From JAGWBJ01 sp964291465 (lineage in GTDB: Bacteria > Chloroflexota > Dehalococcoidia > Lucifugimonadales > JAGWBF01), in contig OZ219938.1 in assembly GCA_964291465.2 (NCBI GenBank), positions 1-64,000 of the forward strand: a DNA stretch of 64,000 nucleotides. The letters are read 5' to 3'. A model generated the notes under the pieces. The model was not told the DNA's origin. It ran no database searches and was given only the letters and a program-made list of their open reading frames with translations. Shown in pieces: positions 61,817-64,000 of this stretch (positions are counted from its first letter, which is position 1; the number at the start of each line of letters is the position of its first letter). Made by a program: the position numbers and the translations under genes.

Positions 61817-62809
61817 ATGGCGGACAAGACCCTGATCTACGTGGGAGCCGAGGCGGGCCACCTTTACCGCAAGGAAGCGGGCCAGACCAACTGGGAGGAC
61901 ATGGTGTCGAACGGCCTCCCGCCGAGCCCCGAGGCGCGCGCCATCGCGTTCCATCCCCACGACCCGGAGACCGTGTTCATAGGCACCCAGAGGGGCGTGT
62001 ACCGCAGCCAAGACCGGGGCGACCACTGGGAGCGGATGGACATGCCCGAAGGGCGCATCGTGTGGTCCATCCGGTTCCATCCCGGTTACCCCGGCGCCAT
62101 GTACCTGGGCACGGAGGGAAGCGAGGTCTACCGCAGCGACGACGCGGGCGAGTCCTGGCAGCTCCAGGGCAGCATCGACGTCAGCAACGCGTACCAGATG
62201 TCCTTCGCCACCCGCATCCTGGGTCTGGCGATGGAGACGGAGAACCCCCAGCGCATGTACGCGGCCATGGAGGTGGGAGGCGCGGCCCGAAGCGATGACG
62301 GCGGCCGGTCCTGGGAGGTGGTCAACGGCCAGTTCGGCGGGGACGTGGACCTGCTGGACATGCACGGCGTGGCGGTGGGCTCGGCCCAGTCTGACGCGGT
62401 CTTCGTCTCCAACCGGGTGGGTGTATGGCGCAGCAGGGACCGGGGCGGGAGCTGGGAGAACCTGGCCCTGGAGCGGTTCTCACCCATAAGGTACTCCCGG
62501 GGCGTTCAGGTGGCCCCCAACGATCCCAACGTTGTCTACGCCTGCGTCGGCAAGGACTTTGGCAGCGCCGAGGGCGGTATGCTCCGCAGCACGGACCTGG
62601 GAGACACCTGGGAGCGGTTCGACCACGGCGTGGACGCCAGGAGCACGACCTTCGGCATCGGCGTCAACTCCCAGCGCCCGGAGCAGGTCTACTTCTGCAC
62701 CCGGCAAGGCCAGGTGTTCGGCACCCACGACGGCGGCGGCTCCTGGAAGGAGCACCCGCTGCCCGAGGGTGCGTCCAACGTCATCAGCGTGGCGGTAGCG
62801 TCCGTCTAA
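61817..62809 (+). CDS. BNR/VPS10-type beta-propeller protein, paralogue 2
   Basis: A 330-residue BNR-repeat protein. Repeats include RSQDRGDHWERM, RSDDAGESWQLQ, RSDDGGRSWEVV, RSRDRGGSWENL, RSTDLGDTWERF and GTHDGGGSWKEH. No signal peptide or sialidase catalytic residues are seen. It is the paralogue of the gene at 24412-25446 with the same repeat spacing and similar start (LIYVGAEAGHLYRK). The ribosome site GGAGGTGAT is a perfect match. The promoter block is shared with the paralogue. Function is unknown; a stable cytoplasmic binding or scaffold protein is possible. Confidence 0.87.
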   Translation: MADKTLIYVGAEAGHLYRKEAGQTNWEDMVSNGLPPSPEARAIAFHPHDPETVFIGTQRGVYRSQDRGDHWERMDMPEGRIVWSIRFHPGYPGAMYLGTEGSEVYRSDDAGESWQLQGSIDVSNAYQMSFATRILGLAMETENPQRMYAAMEVGGAARSDDGGRSWEVVNGQFGGDVDLLDMHGVAVGSAQSDAVFVSNRVGVWRSRDRGGSWENLALERFSPIRYSRGVQVAPNDPNVVYACVGKDFGSAEGGMLRSTDLGDTWERFDHGVDARSTTFGIGVNSQRPEQVYFCTRQGQVFGTHDGGGSWKEHPLPEGASNVISVAVASV

Positions 62810-62838
62810 ACCGGGGAACCGCCCCCGCCGGCAGCCAC

Positions 62839-62872
62839 AAAACGAAAAGCCCGGCGAGGTAACCTCAGCCGG
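62839..62872 (-). terminator. Rho-independent terminator of the orphan RNA
   Basis: On the minus strand CCGGCTGAGG-TTA-CCTCGCCGG forms a stem with one bulge (62851-62872) followed by GCTTTTCGTTTT. It would also lie in the 3' flank of the convergent BNR gene. Confidence 0.75.
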
Positions 62873-63024
62873 ACATCGTTGAAAGTCCCGGTTGGGCCGG
62901 GCCCATTTGGAGACCCTGGGTTTCCAGGTCACTCCCGCCATCGGGCGATGGTAGGCACTCGCCTGGGCCCGACCAACCGAACTACTCTATGGGGACTGAT
63001 TAATTTTCAGGTCCAGACAGGTGC

Positions 63025-63060
63025 CTACCACCGCCCCCTACTACTTAAATAATCACTCAT
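63025..63060 (-). CDS. Candidate 11-residue leader peptide
   Basis: ATG at 63060 preceded by a perfect ribosome site (GGGAGGTGAT, 63063-63072). It encodes MSDYLSSRGRW and stops with TAG. The ORF end overlaps one strand of a 15-pair stem in the RNA, so ribosome position could change folding. A tiny ORF with this good a ribosome site is unlikely to be chance but its translation is unproven. Confidence 0.45.
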   Translation of the reverse strand: MSDYLSSRGRW

Positions 63061-63132
63061 CTATCACCTCCCGGCACGGGTCGCGTAAGCGCCTTAGCCT
63101 TCTTAGAGTACCGCGCAAGCAGCCTGGTTCGG

Positions 63133-63162
63133 ATTCTAAGACCACAACTCCGGCGTTGTCAA
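63133..63162 (-). promoter_or_regulatory. Promoter of the orphan RNA
   Basis: On the minus strand TTGACA (63157-63162) and TAGAAT (63133-63138) with an 18-base spacer; expected start near 63126. Confidence 0.7.
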
Positions 63163-63243
63163 GGCCTACCCGTCCCGGAATCCGGGGGCGGGCGATTCCC
63201 AGGCCGGAGGTGGCGGCCGCGTTCCAGGCCATCGGGCTGCCGA

Positions 63244-64000
63244 CTACAGCTCCAGGGGCATCAGCTCCCTGGCGAAGATGAGCTCCCCGTCGAACACGGC
63301 CCGCACGTCGCCGATGCCCTTCTCCATCGGGCCCGGCGATGAGAGGTGGGGGCCTATGTGCACCAGCACCAGCCGCTTCACCCCGGCGTCCCGGGCCATC
63401 TCCGCCGCGCCCACCGTCCCGCACTGGCCCGTGGACTCTCCGTCGGCGACCATCACCTCCTGGTTGTCCCAGCACATGCACAGCATCATGTCCGCGCCCC
63501 GGGCGAGGTCCACCACGCTCCGGCACGGCTGGGTGTCGCCGGTGATCACTATGCTGCCGTCGGGGGTGTCCAGCCGGTAGGCCAGAGAGTCCAGCCACGG
63601 CTGGACGTGCTCCGCCGGCGCCGCCGTCACCTGCCAGTCCCCGGCGCTGTGCACCGGGCCGGGGCCCACGTCCGTGGCCCGCACCGAAGGCGGCTTACGG
63701 GGAAGGCTGCCCCCGCGGTTGACGTGGATGCGCTGGCTCAGGGGGTGGTTGACCCGAGCCTTCCAGTCGTGGGCGAACACCCCGTCTTCGCCCAGAATGC
63801 CCTCGGTGATGCGCTCGGTGAGGGTCGGCCCGAACACCTGCAGCTCCTCCTCCCTGCCAACGCTCTGGTCCCAGCGGCACAGCAGGAAGCACGGGTAGTC
63901 CACGTCGTGGTCGAAGTGGTGATGGGTGAAGAAGAGGTAGTCCACCATGGTAGGGAACAGGCCGGCCTGCACCAGCTTGTGGGTGGCGGCCGGACCGCAG
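63244..64000 (-). CDS. Metallo-beta-lactamase-fold hydrolase (5' end outside window)
   Basis: The frame is open at the right edge, so the start lies beyond it. It begins in the window with CGPAATHKLVQAGLFPTMVD followed by FFTHHHFDHD, the H-x-H-x-D-H metal motif. Later ligands are likely in SIVITGDTQPCRSVVDLAR (Asp) and VLVHIGPHLSSPG (His). This resembles the RNase Z/arylsulfatase-like branch of the superfamily (ribonuclease Z-like proteins), but the substrate is unknown. It ends at 63244 with ARELMPLEL. Confidence 0.87.
   Translation of the reverse strand, partial: CGPAATHKLVQAGLFPTMVDYLFFTHHHFDHDVDYPCFLLCRWDQSVGREEELQVFGPTLTERITEGILGEDGVFAHDWKARVNHPLSQRIHVNRGGSLPRKPPSVRATDVGPGPVHSAGDWQVTAAPAEHVQPWLDSLAYRLDTPDGSIVITGDTQPCRSVVDLARGADMMLCMCWDNQEVMVADGESTGQCGTVGAAEMARDAGVKRLVLVHIGPHLSSPGPMEKGIGDVRAVFDGELIFARELMPLEL

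Larger units (their letters stand above)
62839..63126 (-). ncRNA. Orphan attenuator-like structured RNA
   Basis: Promoter at 63133-63162 and terminator at 62839-62872 define a minus-strand transcript of about 285 bases without a real protein gene. Inside: a leader ORF (63025-63060); a 15-pair stem (63023-63037 with 62944-62958) whose first strand overlaps the end of that ORF; a competing hairpin (CCATCG 62938-62943 with CGATGG 62946-62951); and a long closing stem (62890-62904 with 62965-62978). Mutually exclusive stems, leader peptide and terminator are the parts of an attenuator, but no same-strand gene follows. I could not match it to tmRNA, 6S, SRP, RNase P RNA or a known riboswitch. Confidence 0.55.

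Noticed and set aside
62890..62978. 5S rRNA, tRNA-Sec, tmRNA or SRP RNA as identity of the structured RNA
   Set aside because: A strong closing stem and three-way layout are present, but none of the diagnostic sequences (T-loop TTCRA, 5S loop motifs, SRP GGAA domain, tmRNA tRNA-like ends) is visible.

Overview
The window is GC-rich, densely coded chromosomal DNA from a free-living bacterium. The gene set (long eukaryote-like IleRS, many CaiB/BaiF-type CoA transferases, MaoC-like dehydratases, BNR-repeat beta-propellers, a MoxR-DUF58-transglutaminase operon, PT-rich membrane-anchored proteins, a 23S rRNA gene with no 16S or 5S beside it) suggests a Chloroflexota, most likely Dehalococcoidia/SAR202-like. 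This is inference from gene content; no phylogeny was run.

Region by region. 1-6.8 kb: end of an HtrA-type protease cut by the left edge, a frame-broken NYN-domain gene, then a leftward tlyA-SDR-ileS group. 6.8-11.2 kb: a near-consensus promoter drives rpmH-rnpA-yidD-(PQQ-propeller lipoprotein)-yidC-jag-btpA, with translational overlaps. 11.2-29.2 kb: metabolic genes: a CinA-C/nucleotidyltransferase fusion, RidA, a dihydropyrimidinase-like amidohydrolase, CapA-like, VOC, a selenocysteine-containing SelD, two CaiB-type transferase genes (one a double-length fusion), an iron-type alcohol dehydrogenase, a MaoC-like dehydratase, a BNR propeller, a threonine aldolase-like enzyme, an alpha carbonic anhydrase and a GMC oxidoreductase.

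29.3-37.5 kb is an accessory island, in parts visibly lower in GC: aspartyl protease, Phd-PIN, a trypsin-like protease with a GOLD-like tail, DUF2283/DUF4258-like pair, VTT membrane protein with a radical SAM enzyme, a YwgA-like gene with an HD-domain nucleotidase, a PT-rich anchored protein, and a RHH antitoxin with a shortened RelE. 37.6-41.2 kb carries, on the minus strand, a promoter, 23S rRNA, an unlisted 43-residue zinc-finger gene, initiator tRNA and a terminator.

41.2-64 kb: orphan HicB, NHL propeller, ffh, an unusual acyl-CoA cluster (CoA-transferase A, B-A fusion, two MaoC-like subunits, B), sbcC, CIRCE-controlled groESL, two crotonase genes with an acyl-CoA ligase, the moxR-DUF58-TgpA operon (TgpA gene frameshifted), a second BNR propeller, an orphan attenuator-like RNA with a tiny leader ORF, and a metallo-beta-lactamase gene cut by the right edge.

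The observations I rate highest are: the in-frame UGA of selD with a SECIS-like hairpin; the HD/YwgA-like two-gene unit; the orphan attenuator-like RNA at 62.8-63.2 kb; the zinc-finger microgene between 23S and tRNA-fMet; and the promoter block shared by the two distant BNR-propeller paralogues.
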